The notes under the pieces are model-generated. The model saw nothing but the letters and a program-made list of their open reading frames with translations, did no database searches and was not told the DNA's origin. From positions 16,174,443 through 16,238,442 of the forward strand of contig OZ038464.1 of assembly GCA_964036295.1 (NCBI GenBank): 64,000 bases of DNA, written 5' to 3'. The DNA is from Plumapathes pennacea. Taxonomy: Eukaryota; Cnidaria; Anthozoa; Antipatharia; Myriopathidae. Made by a program: the position numbers and the translations under genes. Below, one piece after another: positions 48,101-60,762 of this stretch. Each line of letters starts with the position of its first letter. The stretch's first letter is position 1.

Positions 48101-51100
48101 TAATAAACACGTGAGTGGCACGTGATAGGTCTTACCGATAGCAGCCTTAGCAGCAGCACTTGCCACACGAGGGTCCACTACAGAAGCGAGGAATGCCACA
48201 GTGGACATGATGGGGTTTCCTTGCTGACTGAACGGAATCGGCTGATGCGCCAGCGGTCCAGCTGTACAGCGTGAGGCACAACAGAATTAAACCAGACTTA
48301 TCTCTTTGCAAACGGGAGGCACCAAAACCATGTTTTTCACTTTAGAGCATGTACTTACCAAGCGTCAAACCTAAACCTAAACCCTTGGATATTTAGTTTA
48401 AATCTATGTTAGGATTAGGAATAGGCTTACATAAATGTGGGGCTTTGTTAATACACGCGTTAAAGTAGACTTAAATAGGTTTTGGTGAATGTTAATTAGC
48501 GCCTTCCCTTTGCAACAGTTTAATGAAGCAGTTATCGATTAGTTAACGCCAGCCGAAAGATTCTTGGCGGTGTTCAGCATATCCGTTAAAAGACTAGTGG
48601 CGCAAAGCAGCCTGGTTAAAAACTAGTGGCGCAAAGCATTCTGGTTAAAGACCGGTCGAACAAAGAAGACCTGGTTTTAAAGTCTGAGTGTCATCCAACA
48701 ATGAGTAAAACAAGAGAAGGCTTTGAACTCACCAATATTGATGTCCTCCAGGTACGGATCTTCAATGGGGAGTCTAAGAAAATGTAGAATGCATTCGTCC
48801 TGTGTCCTCGTCCCGACGTGCTCAGCCACCTTGTTCCAGTCGTCCTTGTGCATCTCCATTCCCTGAAACACACAATCAAGTCCCACACAATCAAGTCCCA
48901 CACAATCAGGTCCCACATAATCAAGTCCCACACAATCAGGTCCCGCACAATCAAGTCCCACACAATCAAGTCCCACACAATCAAGTCCCACACAATCAGG
49001 TCCCACATAATCAAGTCCCACACAATCAGGTCCCGCACAATCAAGTCCCACACAATCAAGTCCCACACAATCAGGTCCCACATAATCAAGTCCCACACAA
49101 TCAGGTCCCGCACAATCAAGTCCCACACAATCAAGTCCCACACAATCAGGTCCCGCACTCCTTACTTCAATTCCTGCACAAAATGACAGGCTGAGAAATC
49201 AACGAAAGGCCATGTGAGAAAACTAAACGCCGTTAAAGAAGTTAAGCTGACGTTTTAAGTGTTAGTCGGAACAAGTCATATTTTTAAAGGCCACGTGACT
49301 TTGTCAAATTTCCAGACTTTTTCCTATCATGCCCCGTACATGAAGAGGTGTTGTCGAAATTGACTGTGCCATTGCGTCACTTTTAGATTGTTCAAAACAC
49401 GTTGTGCAATATTCTTCTTTCCACAGGAAAGAAAAAAAAACACGAAAGACTTCCATATCTGCCTTTCTATCAAAGAACCTGTCTCTTATAGTATTGCTTT
49501 ACTTTCGCAGTATATGGACCACGTAACTATATTAAACTAACCTCCAGAAGCAGCAGTGTTTCCTGGTCAGTCCATTCCTTGGTAGCTGTTGCAGCCTGCA
49601 GAACATATAACAACCTCATGTCAGCCTCAGTTTGAAATTACACCAGAAAGGCTGGGGAGGTCTTTTATATTACTGATTTTAAAAAAGGGTGATTCACAAT
49701 TTAGTGAGAGATGGTGTATAGCCAATGGTTATCACTCACCTTTTGACTTTTCTTTGACAAATATTGATCCATGTGCAGACTGCAAGAAAGTTTCATGATC
49801 AGTAACCATAAGCCATTCTAAACCACGGCTTAGTCACAGATTTGGTTCAAGTATTGATACAGAGTCAGAGTACGGAGTGACTATACACTCGGTCAAGTCA
49901 CCTCGTGTCCCGTTAGTTGATTCAGTTGTGAAATTCTACTCACAGGCAATACAAGTTTAGGATTCTAATGGAGCGAAACTGTAGTACTCACCCAAAGTTA
50001 GTGCCATTAGTCGACGGCTTGAAGCTCTCTCTGTTTGAGGGTTCGTCTTTAAACTGCATTATCTGCTGTGGTGGAGGAATCTGGAAAATAGGAAATGAAA
50101 CTTGATGCCGGGTACGTTCTTATGACACTGTAACACAAAATACAACCTCAAAAACAACAACAACAACAACTGTGCCAGGAAAGACCAAAGTACAGCACAT
50201 AGAAATTTCGTTTCGATATTTACAATACCTACAGGAGCTGACAAAGATTAAGTCAGAGCCAATATACAATGGAAAGCTAGTACTTGGGAGAATTAGTTTA
50301 GAACTACTGTAGAAGAAAAAATTAAAAAAAAAGAAATCTCCATCTTGTATAAGTTTACAGGATTACAAGCTGTGCAGTTCATACCTGACTCTTGGGCCCC
50401 TGCAGCGGCTGTAGACCAGCGGGTGTGTCTGCTAACACGTGGAAGTGCGAGGTGGAGGGCGGGCCCATGGGGGTGGGGCGAGCTTCAGAGTCTACTTGGT
50501 AATTAATCAAGCCCCACTGCTCCAAAAACGCGTGTATCCTACAACAACAAGCATGTCTTGTAAGCATGGGAAAGCAAGGCACGAAAGTGACTTTGCGAGA
50601 TCAAACTAATTACTAGTATGGTTAACTGAAATTTGAGAAGCAAAACGAAGAAATTCACGAGAACTGCACTAACGATCCAATCCACTCACGGTTAAGACAA
50701 AAATCTTCGAAAGCGATTCTCGGAAAGCTTTCGGAAATGGTCGTCGGAAAGCTTTCCAAAGTAACAGTTAAGGGACATATTTCAGTGTCTCAGGAAACAA
50801 CGCGAGTATTCCAGTGACGTTCATGAAAAGTAGTGATCAGTTTGAAATGCGTTGTTTTGCATGCTTCCATAGCGACAGGGAACGTTTATGCATTGCAATA
50901 TTTTCATAAAGCATCACTCCGAGACACTTACCTTACAATAGCACACACGTCCCCAGCCAGATTTCTGCGACAAGCCGTGGCTGTGAGGTATTCTGTTGGG
51001 TTGAGTCTGTATGCATCTATCATGAAGTTCCGACAAGCCAAGTATCTGCAAAAACGTACGCGGCACAAGTTCAGTCACAAGATACGCACACACATTCAGA

Positions 51101-54100
51101 ACTGCTGAAGTTAAATATCGGCAATGGTTAAATTACTCACACTTCTGGGGATTTAGACTTGTTTTTCGCGTTGAAAAACTCGGGTAACGCCCGCCGTTCT
51201 ATTGCGTGGATGCTGAGAAACAAGAACATTAACAGCATACGTTAGTCAAAGGCTGTCCCCTTAACGTACGTAGGTACACTCATACAGAAATACCTGTTGT
51301 AGTCAAACCAGGACGCGTAGCTGGGGATGATGATGTGGTGAGTCTGCTCCGTCAAGTTCTCGTCGTGATGCTCTGTGTCATGAAGGGAAGCGACCCCGGG
51401 CTCCTTCAACGCTCCGTCTTTACCAGTTGTCGCGGTTGATGAGGGAGATCCAGGTGCAGACTGTTCTGCTGACTCCTCCGTGGACTCCTGCAGACGCAAC
51501 GAGATATTCAGACAGACGAAAGACAGAGATTACCATCAGACAGACAGCACACAAAACAGACAGGAAACAAAAGTGACAGGACACAAGAGAGAGAGAGTAC
51601 ATCAGACAGACAGCACACAAAACAGACAGGAAACGAAAGTGACAGGACACAAGACAGGGGACACAATACAGACAGGAAGTAAGACAGAGAGCACACCAAA
51701 CAGACAGGACACACAAGACAGACAAGACAAAGACAGAAGGAAACACGACAGACAGCACATAAGACAGACAGCACACAAAACAGACAAGGCAGACAGAAAA
51801 CAAACAAACATGTGCATGTAGTACAACGGAATGCCAGCCCTGTGAGAACCAGTTTTGGAGTGCGTGAGGCGAAACGTATATGAACTTGCTGTGGATAAGC
51901 TACTGTATAAATACCATAACGAGCAAGGAAGGCTAAAGCTTCAAATGTCAGGTAACATTACTTGTTTTGGCGTTCAGTATACCCACAATGATGCATTCTA
52001 TGTTCAACAGCCATGTCAAATGTACTGTGTAGTTCTTACAGGGGCTTGTGCACAGCTTCACGCTTGTTCGTGAAGGCACGATTCAATTGCACTCCTCTAT
52101 CTCAATTTAATTCTGCACAAACCTCCATCTCTTCTGTCTCTTCCACCTTCTCAGGTTTATCTGCAATAACCAAAAAAAAAAAAAAAAAAAAAAAAAAAAT
52201 TACAGATATCGTACTGCTTAGTGTACCGATAGTGTGTATATTCACAGGCCCACGCTGAACATTCCAAAAAATGCGTATTTAACGACAATATCAAATGTGT
52301 ACAGTGAAGCGCATATACTGGACGATTGTTCGCGCGCGAGTAAATTTGGGTTACTTCTTGAACTCGTTGAAAGCTGAGGCAGGAAAATGGTTCAAGGTTT
52401 GCAAGTCGCGCATGTAAAGTAACGCATTGAACTTTGTAAGCTTGTATCTTGTACGGGTGTTGAACGTGCGTAAGCAGCGTACAAACACAGCTCTGAAAAT
52501 GCACTGTATGCAGAGACCCACCAGCAGTACACAAGTCCGCGAGTACTGTTCTTTACACTGCTAATACAAATAACGTAGGCAAGAAATATGTTTGCCAGGG
52601 CCCGGTTTTTCGAAGGTCGATTAAGCTAATCCAAGATTAACGAAATTCTTTCTCTCGGCCTCTCTGTCATTAAACTGCTTGGTTTTGTTCGAAGATGGAT
52701 TAGAAAGCTTGTTCCAGCTTAAAACATTATCAAGAAAGTCGTTGTGGACGAAACTTTCACGTTTTCAGGCTAAAAAAATGACAAGAAAGTTTAGACCTAA
52801 TCCAGAATTAGCCTAATCGTGTTTTGAAAAACCGGGCCCAGAACACTGAACAAGGTTTAAATAAAATGGTTTCCACTTGGTGACACATGTGCATGTGACC
52901 TTTTCTGTGTTCCTGACCTTTGAGCTGACAGAGAGCTAAGATTTTTTCAACAATAGGAGCCGACCACTCCAGCGAATGTAAAATACCAATAGTTTACTTT
53001 GTCCTTTCACTTACAGCGTACAATGATGCTAAGGACTACTGTCTTCTGTTCAACAACTTTTTACCTGCTCCAGATGAAATGTCCGTTAAAGCGCCTCCCT
53101 TCACGGGCTGCATATCAACTGCTGTTTTGACTTTAGCACCTAAAACACAGCAAAAGGTTCCCCTGACTATGTGATGGCATACGTGGCACGCAAGGCAACA
53201 CAGAGTGATTAAATCAACCAAAAGTCAGATATGGATTTGCTTACTGCCGGTCTGCTTTTCACGAGCCCCTATTTCACACTGAAAACAGACTTGAGGCAAG
53301 CGCAAGCACAAGGATCAAGATACTTCCTTTTCCTTGTGCTTGTGCCACTCGTTTTTACTGACACATATATCTTGTGCTTGCCTCGTCCCTGTAAAGCAGG
53401 CTTTAAGCTCTGGCCAAACAGACTCCCAATTCAACCTACGTTCCCCAAAAATCAGAACTTTTGTGAACGGACTTTCAATGGGTGGCCAAACAAACTCGCA
53501 ATTTTTGCAAGTTGACCCAAGTCAAAAGAAAATCATTCAGTTGCCATAACAAAAGCTGGTGCAATCCAGGTGGCCAAACACTGACAAAGTGGAGCCAATT
53601 TGGGTGCGCATTTGAGCTCGATCAGAGTCAGCCTCAGCAAGTGGGTGGTCGAAAACATGGGTCGATCGGGGTGTCCCACATCGGTGGGCTTAAGCCATTT
53701 GCTACTGAGACTAAATCAAGTCATTCTTCACGTGTGATCAACGTTTTGCTTATAAGATCTAAACTAATGCAGACCAACACTAAATCCAATGAGGAGTAGC
53801 GTTTCGTTTAAAGATAAACTGATCTTAACACAACACTCTATTTGCTCCTTAGAACTGCGTTTAGACAATCTGGCTTTACTAACCTTGTGCAGGCTGAACT
53901 TCCTCCACCTGTTGAAAGCAAAACAAGTGATTAAGTCAGCAAGTCGTCAATATGGACGTTGGACGTTAATACACAGATGTTAGGCATCTCTAAAAGTGCA
54001 CTATTTACGCATAATGTTGCGTCAAATAAATAAAATAAGTCGCTTTTGTGCTAATTGGGGAGACTTGAAATGCAGAAACCAAATATCATAAACTGAACGT

Positions 54101-57100
54101 AAATTCGTTAAGAATCCCAACTGGTTGGAGGCTAACCAGTTGGCTATTTACATAGTGTGGCCGAGAATTTGAACTCAGGGCTACCGTGTTACAAATTCAG
54201 CTACAGGTAGTGGTCAGATCAGGACTTGAACCTGGGACCTCAGCATTTCAATTCCGGCACCCTAATCACTCGGCCACACTGTGTCTCATGAATACAATGT
54301 CTAAAAAATCAATACTTTACTGTGCATACATTTGGAACTGCAGGAGGGTCTGGTAAGTCTTTAGTGGCATCATCACTGGAATAGAGCAAAACAAAACAAC
54401 TTTAAAAGTCAGGAGTGGCTGCTTTCTAGTATATTAAATATACGTATACAGAGGTTTAAAGATGGATTAATATACATCTTAAATTACAAGATGGACAAGG
54501 GGTTTTCTTTCTGATCAACAAAAAATGCAAGCCTCATAAGAACGCTCTGTTAACCAGGCAGCTATTGAGTAACTCTCTTTGACCAACTGGCTTACATAGT
54601 TCAATATTACAAACTTTATCTTTTAAACTTCTATGGATGTTCAACTTTTTCCTTTTGTGAAACTATGTTTATCAACCAGGAAATCACCTTATGCATAAAA
54701 CTGTGGAAATGTCGTGCAAGTTCAAATGCAGTTTTCATAGTTCGTGTAACCTTTCATAGCCATGAAACTAGCCTGCAATGCAGGTGTTTTTGTTCGTTTT
54801 CAGGCAAAATTTGTTTGGGAGCAGGATTGGGGCAAGGCAAAAGCTGCACAGGGGGAGGGGGTGGGGGCGAACCCCTCTTCCCCCTCGGCAGCTTTTAAAA
54901 GTCATTTACAAGAAAACCTACCTGTCTTCTTCTTTACCAGACTTTTTCTTTGGATTTGCAGCTGGAGGACTAAACAAACACAACATCTTGAGTTTTCAGA
55001 GATTTACCAGACAGTACAAGAATGGAAAGTTAAGAGCTCTCACATGAAAGCTAAATGATTTAACATTAATTCTCAGCTGCATGTCAATCATGTTTTTTTC
55101 TTGAATGGTTCATTGGGAGAATTTGAACATTTAGAATTATGAACTCAACAGAGAAAGGGTTGCAAAGACAACAACAACAACAACAACATGAGTTACAGTA
55201 TGTCAACAACAACAACAAGGCTAGGTTCATTCTTGCACACATAAATTAGTTCAGCTTACGCTTTCTTTTTCTTCTTAGATTCTGGGGATGGAGATCGCTT
55301 CCTTTTCTTTGCTTTTCCTGCAAACATAACAAGGAGATCACACTATTACACCAACAATATTAAAATACTGTGCGTATTTGGAATGGTGCAGTTCAGTTTT
55401 CCGTTCCTAAAAATGAGTCTGCCTAAAAAAAAGAAACCTTTCAACTCCTAAACTGAACCAGTAAAAAAAACTGTCTGTGAATGCATTCTAAGAGTACAGT
55501 AAACTTGTTCACTTCTGACTCCTGGACTTTCAAATGAAACCTAAAGTGTAAACACTGTTCATGTGTACATAGAAATAAACCGACATTTTGTGTGTTTATT
55601 TATGAGTGATCAGATCACCTCTTGATAAAACACAAATACCTAGTGTGTTTTTATAACAAAGAAATTGAACAGCTTTTGTTCAGCCTTTATCTTCACTATT
55701 CAGTAGTACAAATACAGTAGAATAGGGACTGTTTCTTCTACCCAATTTAAATCAAAGCATTCAAGGGTGCATACCTCCTTCAGGACTGGCAGGCTATTGG
55801 AAAAGAATGGACAAATATTGCATGAGATTTCACTTCTATGTTAAAACCAAATTATCTACATGTACTTCTAAAAGTAATATAATATTCACAATAATGTAGA
55901 AATGTACAGTAATGTACAGCACTGTACCTCATCAGAACTGGTGCATGTGCGAAGGCTTTTCCTCCTGGTTTTTCCTGCCAAACAATGAGATCAAACAATC
56001 TCTGCTTACAATAAACACAAAATATGATTTTACTATTTTTTGTTTTATTTTACAGAATTACATGACGTACAATTTGAAAGTAAGTACTATAACTTATGAA
56101 GTCTCCTTATTTCCTTATATAGTATGCAGACACCTGTCCATGTTTATAGTAATCTTTGGCTGAACTCAAGTGCTGTTGATAGATGTGCTTGACATTTAAG
56201 CTAAAAATCAATGTAGTAAACCAGAGGTGTGCAAAATGCAAAATTGTTGATGAAGATATTATACCAACTTCTGGGGACTTACCTGGTGATGACAATTCTC
56301 TTCTTGTTCCCTAAAAGAAGGAAATGCACAGTTTTCTAAAGCCCAGAACTGATAAACTTACAATGACATTTACATTTAATACCAACTTAAGCAAAAGCTG
56401 GGTAGCTCAATTTGTGAAGAAAACACACTTCGGAGTCACTGCTTCCACCAACTCACTGGCAAGACAAGGCATTATCCAAAAACAAGCTGAAGTACATGTA
56501 CATGTAAACAAATTGAGTTTAGCTTGGGAGTAATTTCACCAAACTGTATGCCAAGACAATCGCTAATACTTTAGCTTTGGATCCCTTAACTATTTTCAAG
56601 TGCTTCTGGTAATCTGATAACATTTTCAGGTTCTATCCCTTTCTATCCCTTTCAATCCCAACTTCCATTTCCTCTTGTCTCTCATCAGAAATATATTGTA
56701 CAGTATAGGGAGAACTAATTTTTTGATACTCTGTTCAGATGGCAGTTAATTGAACTATCAAGTTTCAACACAATTCTCATATCATCACTCTTCCTCTTGG
56801 GATGTTGGGAGAATTTGTATTATGAGCTTAGGAGTGAAAGGGCTATCAGACCTAAAGTTTCTGTAGCCCATTCTATGACAATATTGTCCGCTTGGCTCAC
56901 ACAGCAGGCTGTGATACATGTACGCTACTAAGAACAGTGAACATCTAGAACTGAAAAATATATAACTTACATCACCATCAGTTTCTGTGAGTTCATAATC
57001 CTCCTCATTCATCCATTCATTGAATTTGTCCAGGTCCAACAACCAGCGAGCATTCACCTGGGTACAAGTACAGTGAATTGATCATGTTTTTTGTGTTCCA

Positions 57101-60100
57101 AAAGCTAAGAAACTTACTAAATGTACATCTCTAACACTAATTCAATAAGCTGCTGTTCATTGCTCCATGTCTTGAAAGTTAATTCTCTGTTAATTCTTTT
57201 AACAAAGGTCCATACCTCAAAGAGTTGAGAACAAACCTCTTTTTTATAAAGCATCTGTCACCATTTAATCACATGTGTTTAAAGTATCAATTTTCACATT
57301 GTTTAGCCCTGAAATCTAAAACATTGCAGTAATGCAACACTTCAAGATTTCTGAAAAATATGAAAACAATGAAACTAACTTCATACTCTTTGCCCAGGGG
57401 AAGTGCAACACTAGTTTTTAACTAAATACCAAGTGCACGTGTTGAAGGGCATTGCCAGGTACTCTGAGATAGACCTACCTCCCAAGGTCCCTTGTGATGG
57501 GGCTCTGGTTGGGGCTCTTCATCAACATCTGTAAGTGGGACCCAAGTGTCATAGCTGCAAGTTACAAAACACAAAAAGGTTCCAGTTGCTACTACTGAAT
57601 ATTCTTCATTCATTACATAAAACAATGCCAAACTCTCCATATTGCAAAATATATATCTGAGGAGTGACTGAAGAGAGAAACTTGAGGTTGAAACTTGAAA
57701 CTTGAGCTTTTTACCCTTTCACTCCCAAGTGTGCTCAACTTGAAGTTTCTCTTTCACCATACTAGAAACATATCAATAAATACTATATGAAGAAATTGGC
57801 TTTTGATACAGTAGCTTGCTCACATGAAAGCAGATTAAACTATCTACGTATTCTCATTACAGCTCACAATTACATTTTCCTCTTGAATGTTTCCAGGAGA
57901 ACCTGCATTATGAACTTGGGAGTGAAAAAATAATTTACAAGAATTTACTGGTGATTACAGGTTTAGTAGCTCACTTGAGCACTTTACTGCACATATTGTG
58001 GATGTTTTTGTTCTTACCTGTCTGGATAGTACCACCAGTGCACTAGAACTTGTTGGTCCTGCGTCACAAGTGGTCTCAGCCATTCCTCTGAAATTTACAA
58101 AACACTAATCAGATGATCTTCAAATGCAGCCATCACATGACAAAGGAAATCACCCAGCAAGTACAAAGTTTATATTTTTTTGCTTTTATTTCTTTTATTT
58201 TATTGTCCTATTATTAAACAACCCTTACCATCTGGTGTGGGTGGAGGAGGGCTGTGTACAATGTGAGTTGCTGACTCCTTGTCTTCAATGACAATTCCCT
58301 GTAAAATAAAAAAGATGATATGTAGTGGGTATTTATAGAGATACTGTAAGGGTCAAGGCAGGTTTCTTTTTCATCAAGGCTGAGGTTTGATATAATATAC
58401 AGAAAAGTAATAAGATGGACAGTGTTTTTCAGGAAAAGTTAGTGAAAGAAGCAGCAGAAAGTGTCATAGCTGAAAGGTATACACTGTATTATATCCACTA
58501 ATATCCACTCACACTGTGTCTTTTGATAATGTCCTTTAGTTTGGCTGTTAGCTTGGGATCCACATTAGGCAAAATGTACACATGTGGAACATTAAATAAT
58601 TTACTCTGCAAAGGAAATGTCACTGTTAGATCATTTATACTAAGTTGTATATAGCACGCTTACAGTATACTGAATGACAAAAGACCAATCTACATACAGT
58701 GCACTGTAGGCAAATTGCAGGTTGCACGACCATAACCCTTCAAGTCAACCAAAGATTCATAATTATATTGGTTTTGCTGACTTGCTCACAAATGGCCAAT
58801 AGAGTCACAAAATAATTTGCTTCTACTAATCAAAACATGCAGTAAAAGCATATATTTTGGTACACTCAAGAGAGCTGTTACTGCTGCAGTAACTGTCTGA
58901 GTTTCTGATAAGCTAACCTCTTTTAGAGCTTTATCAATGTTGAGGAAAAGCTCCATGTTTCTGTCCATTCTTGATGGTGACTGGAAGTCGAATCGTCTCC
59001 TGCAAGTACAGTGTGCATTAGCACAATAATGAATCACAGACTGGATCACAGTAAGGTTGGTGTGGATAGCCTGAATTTACAATGTATTACATGTACCTGT
59101 AGCTAACATTTTATGTACTTTGCCTTCATCACAGCTTTCTTAACTTTAAAATGGAGCTATTGTACAGTTATAAAAGTTCAAACATTGTACCCAGCACATA
59201 AATTATTATTGGTGGAGGTTTTGACTTGTGGAATCTTTGTTTCCAATGAAAATGAACTTACCAGCCGAGATCAGACTTGGTTCTGTATACAGAGGCAAGG
59301 ATGGTACACAGACCTCCACCAGTGGTAAAGTCAAGGAAAGGTTTCATCTGATAAGGAAACACATCACATCACACCAGTTTCTCAAAGTGATTCTTCACAA
59401 AATAGAAAGACAAATGTGAAATTTCTCTTTATTTTACCCTTTCACTTCAAAGAGTGGTCAAGTCCAATGAAAATAAAAAAATATTTTCTCCTCCAGTATG
59501 TCATACAGTAAGGGGAAATTGGCTTTTGGCTGTATTGAAGAGCTGACTGTAAGCTACAGCATCAATTCGCACAACATCACTCATGTACTTTCTTCTATGC
59601 ATTTTGAGCCAAGCTACAGTTACCCTTGTTCCATAGGTCCTTATGTTACTCCTTCAAGAGTTTTCTGACAAGAACGGCGGTGATGAAGCAAGCGGAAAGG
59701 ACCTCTGGGCACGCGAGGTAGCAACCTCACTTCCATGAGTTCAACTGAGCTTCGCCACTGATTGGTTAATGTTTGACAAACACAATGGCGATCGCGAGCG
59801 AGAAGAACTGGCATAGAAATGAGGTTGCTACCTCGTGCACCCAAAGGTTCCCTCACCACCATTTGCCTTTGCCACTTTTCATTGGCAAGCGAGGAACCAC
59901 TGAAACCAGGGTAAGATACAGCACATGTACACACAGGAATCAAATAACTTACTGGTAACTTTGTGAGGACTGACTGTTTACTTGCATTGCATCCAAAGTT
60001 ATCCTAAGTAACAAGAATATTTCTCAGTCTGTATTATATGTTGGCGTTTGATGCATGTCTGCTCAAAATGAACTTCACTTTCGATATCTTCCTCAGATGA

Positions 60101-60762
60101 TAGCCAATGAACTATGTATTTCTCACATATACATTTCTTCTTAAATAGAATTTGTATGTTGAACAGGGGTCAAAGGGTTAAATTGCCGCTGATCAGGTTA
60201 TTTGGATCTGGTACAACCGAACGTGTGTTTTAAAAACTGCGAAAAATTGACCGCGGAACTACTGTAAATCCTTGAATTTCGATCATTGAAAATCGACAAA
60301 TTTAATATCAAACTACAGTAAATATACCTTGTGTGTTTTCTTTTCGGGTCAAGCTTCATGTATGATAGAAATAAATTATTGTTGTTGAACGAAATACTAG
60401 GCTATCCTGACATTCTGATTTCTCAATAGACATACCTCTTGGAACTGCAAAAGTTGAGCTGTAAGTGCGGCCAGGGATTTGTTTGTTGGTGGCTCAACTT
60501 GGACATACTACAAAAACGGGTTGGTCAGAGCAAAAAATGAGACATAGCAAAGGCGAAATTATCGAACCATGTGGCTTAAAATGTGACAGATACAACAACA
60601 ACAAAGACACTAGACGCGTTTAAATGGTCCGCTAAATTTGAAAGAGCTTACTTTTTTGAAGTTCTTCAGCAGGTATTGCTTAATGGGCTCGAAGAGATTC
60701 ACAGTTTCTGGGCATTCGTAATACTTCCAGTCTGGCCCGCCATCTTTCTTTCTCACCGCCAT
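45176..60762 (-). CDS. SMARCC: SWI/SNF complex subunit SMARCC (BAF155/BAF170/Moira)
   Basis: Core scaffold of the SWI/SNF chromatin remodeler. 34 exons, in order by minus-strand start: 60762, 60507, 60003, 59347, 58999, 58605, 58298, 58087, 57554, 57057, 56310, 55974, 55793, 55317, 54969, 54375, 53908, 53139, 52160, 51487, 51212, 51045, 50538, 50080, 49779, 49595, 48862, 48261, 47920, 47557, 47144, 46591, 45994, 45504. Lengths sum to 1,065 codons. Residues 1-266 carry the N-terminal module ([35 protein letters not shown]). A basic KKRKRSPSP stretch follows. SWIRM spans about 440-540 ([16 protein letters not shown] to [13 protein letters not shown]), SANT about 616-676 ([24 protein letters not shown]), and a coiled coil about 829-900 ([20 protein letters not shown]). 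The tail is Pro/Gln/Ser-rich. It appears to be a single gene equivalent to both vertebrate paralogs. Confidence 0.96.
46017..46203. mobile_element. TTAA-family MITE in a SMARCC intron
   Basis: CTTTCACTCCCAAGCTCAAA at the left, with a decayed right end (agtgaaaaggtta). It begins about 20 bp from the acceptor of exon 33. Confidence 0.6.
48868..49157. repeat. 15-bp minisatellite abutting the SANT exon of SMARCC
   Basis: About 19 copies of CACACAATCAAGTCC with AAG/AGG and CACA/CATA/CGCA variants arranged in a higher-order pattern. It ends 5 bp from exon 27 (48733-48862), so on the minus strand the repeat itself supplies the sequence before the 3' splice site. Confidence 0.95.
51541..51800. repeat. 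Degenerate 'cagacagcacacaaaacagacagga' repeat
   Basis: CAGACA-rich repeat with two long similar copies 66 bp apart (51541 and 51607), then decaying copies. It lies in the intron 5' of SMARCC exon 20. Open frames across it are composition artefacts. Confidence 0.85.
52172..52199. repeat. A28 run (T28 on the SMARCC strand)
   Basis: 28 consecutive A on the plus strand. On the coding strand it is a T28 tract 11 nt upstream of SMARCC exon 19 and probably acts as its polypyrimidine tract. Confidence 0.85.
52599..52838. mobile_element. 240-bp MITE, CAG target duplication
   Basis: Starts GGCCCGGTTTTTCGAAGGTC and ends TTTTGAAAAACCGGGCC, with CAG direct repeats at 52596-52598 and 52839-52841. It is the reverse-oriented twin of 35831-36069, matching along the full length. 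Confidence 0.85.
54111..54290 (-). mobile_element. tRNA-derived SINE
   Basis: On the minus strand a box A-like TGGCCGAGTGATT (54264-54276) is followed by a box B-like GGTTCAAGTCC (54222-54232), at the spacing of a tRNA-derived Pol III promoter. The downstream body includes GTAAATAGCCAACTGGTTAG and CCAGTTGGGATTCTTAA, which I recall as a recurrent cnidarian SINE body. It lies in a SMARCC intron. It is not an intact tRNA: no acceptor-stem partner is visible. Confidence 0.75.
56645..56842. mobile_element. TTAA-family MITE
   Basis: ATCCCTTTCAATCCCAACTT at the left and ATGAGCTTAGGAGTGAAAGG at the right. SMARCC intron 10. Confidence 0.6.
57711..57930. mobile_element. TTAA-family MITE
   Basis: TTACCCTTTCACTCCCAAGT at the left and ATGAACTTGGGAGTGAAAAA at the right. 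SMARCC intron 8. Confidence 0.7.
59434..59622. mobile_element. TTAA-family MITE, right end decayed
   Basis: TTACCCTTTCACTTCAAAGA at the left; the right end retains only ttttgagccaagct. SMARCC intron 3. Confidence 0.5.
60010..60181. mobile_element. TTAA-family MITE, left end decayed
   Basis: The right part (gaatttgtatgttgaacagg then GGTCAAAGGGTTAA) and the 'gcgtttgatgcatgtctgctc' middle match the family. The left end is not recognisable. SMARCC intron 2. Confidence 0.5.

Noticed and set aside
48868-49157. CRISPR-like array
   Set aside because: 15-bp units are directly adjacent with no unique spacers, in an animal gene intron.
48677-49194. Repeat proteins (VWDLI, NQVPH, VGLDC) across the 15-bp minisatellite
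   Set aside because: Period 15 keeps all frames open; only the SANT exon at 48733-48862 is real coding sequence.
51420-51826. Cys/Val/Leu-rich 70-127-codon frames resembling small membrane proteins
   Set aside because: Translations of the CAGACA-type repeat; composition follows the repeat, not a protein.
54190-54290. A genuine tRNA gene
   Set aside because: Boxes A and B are present, but the arms do not pair as a cloverleaf and the sequence continues into a SINE body.
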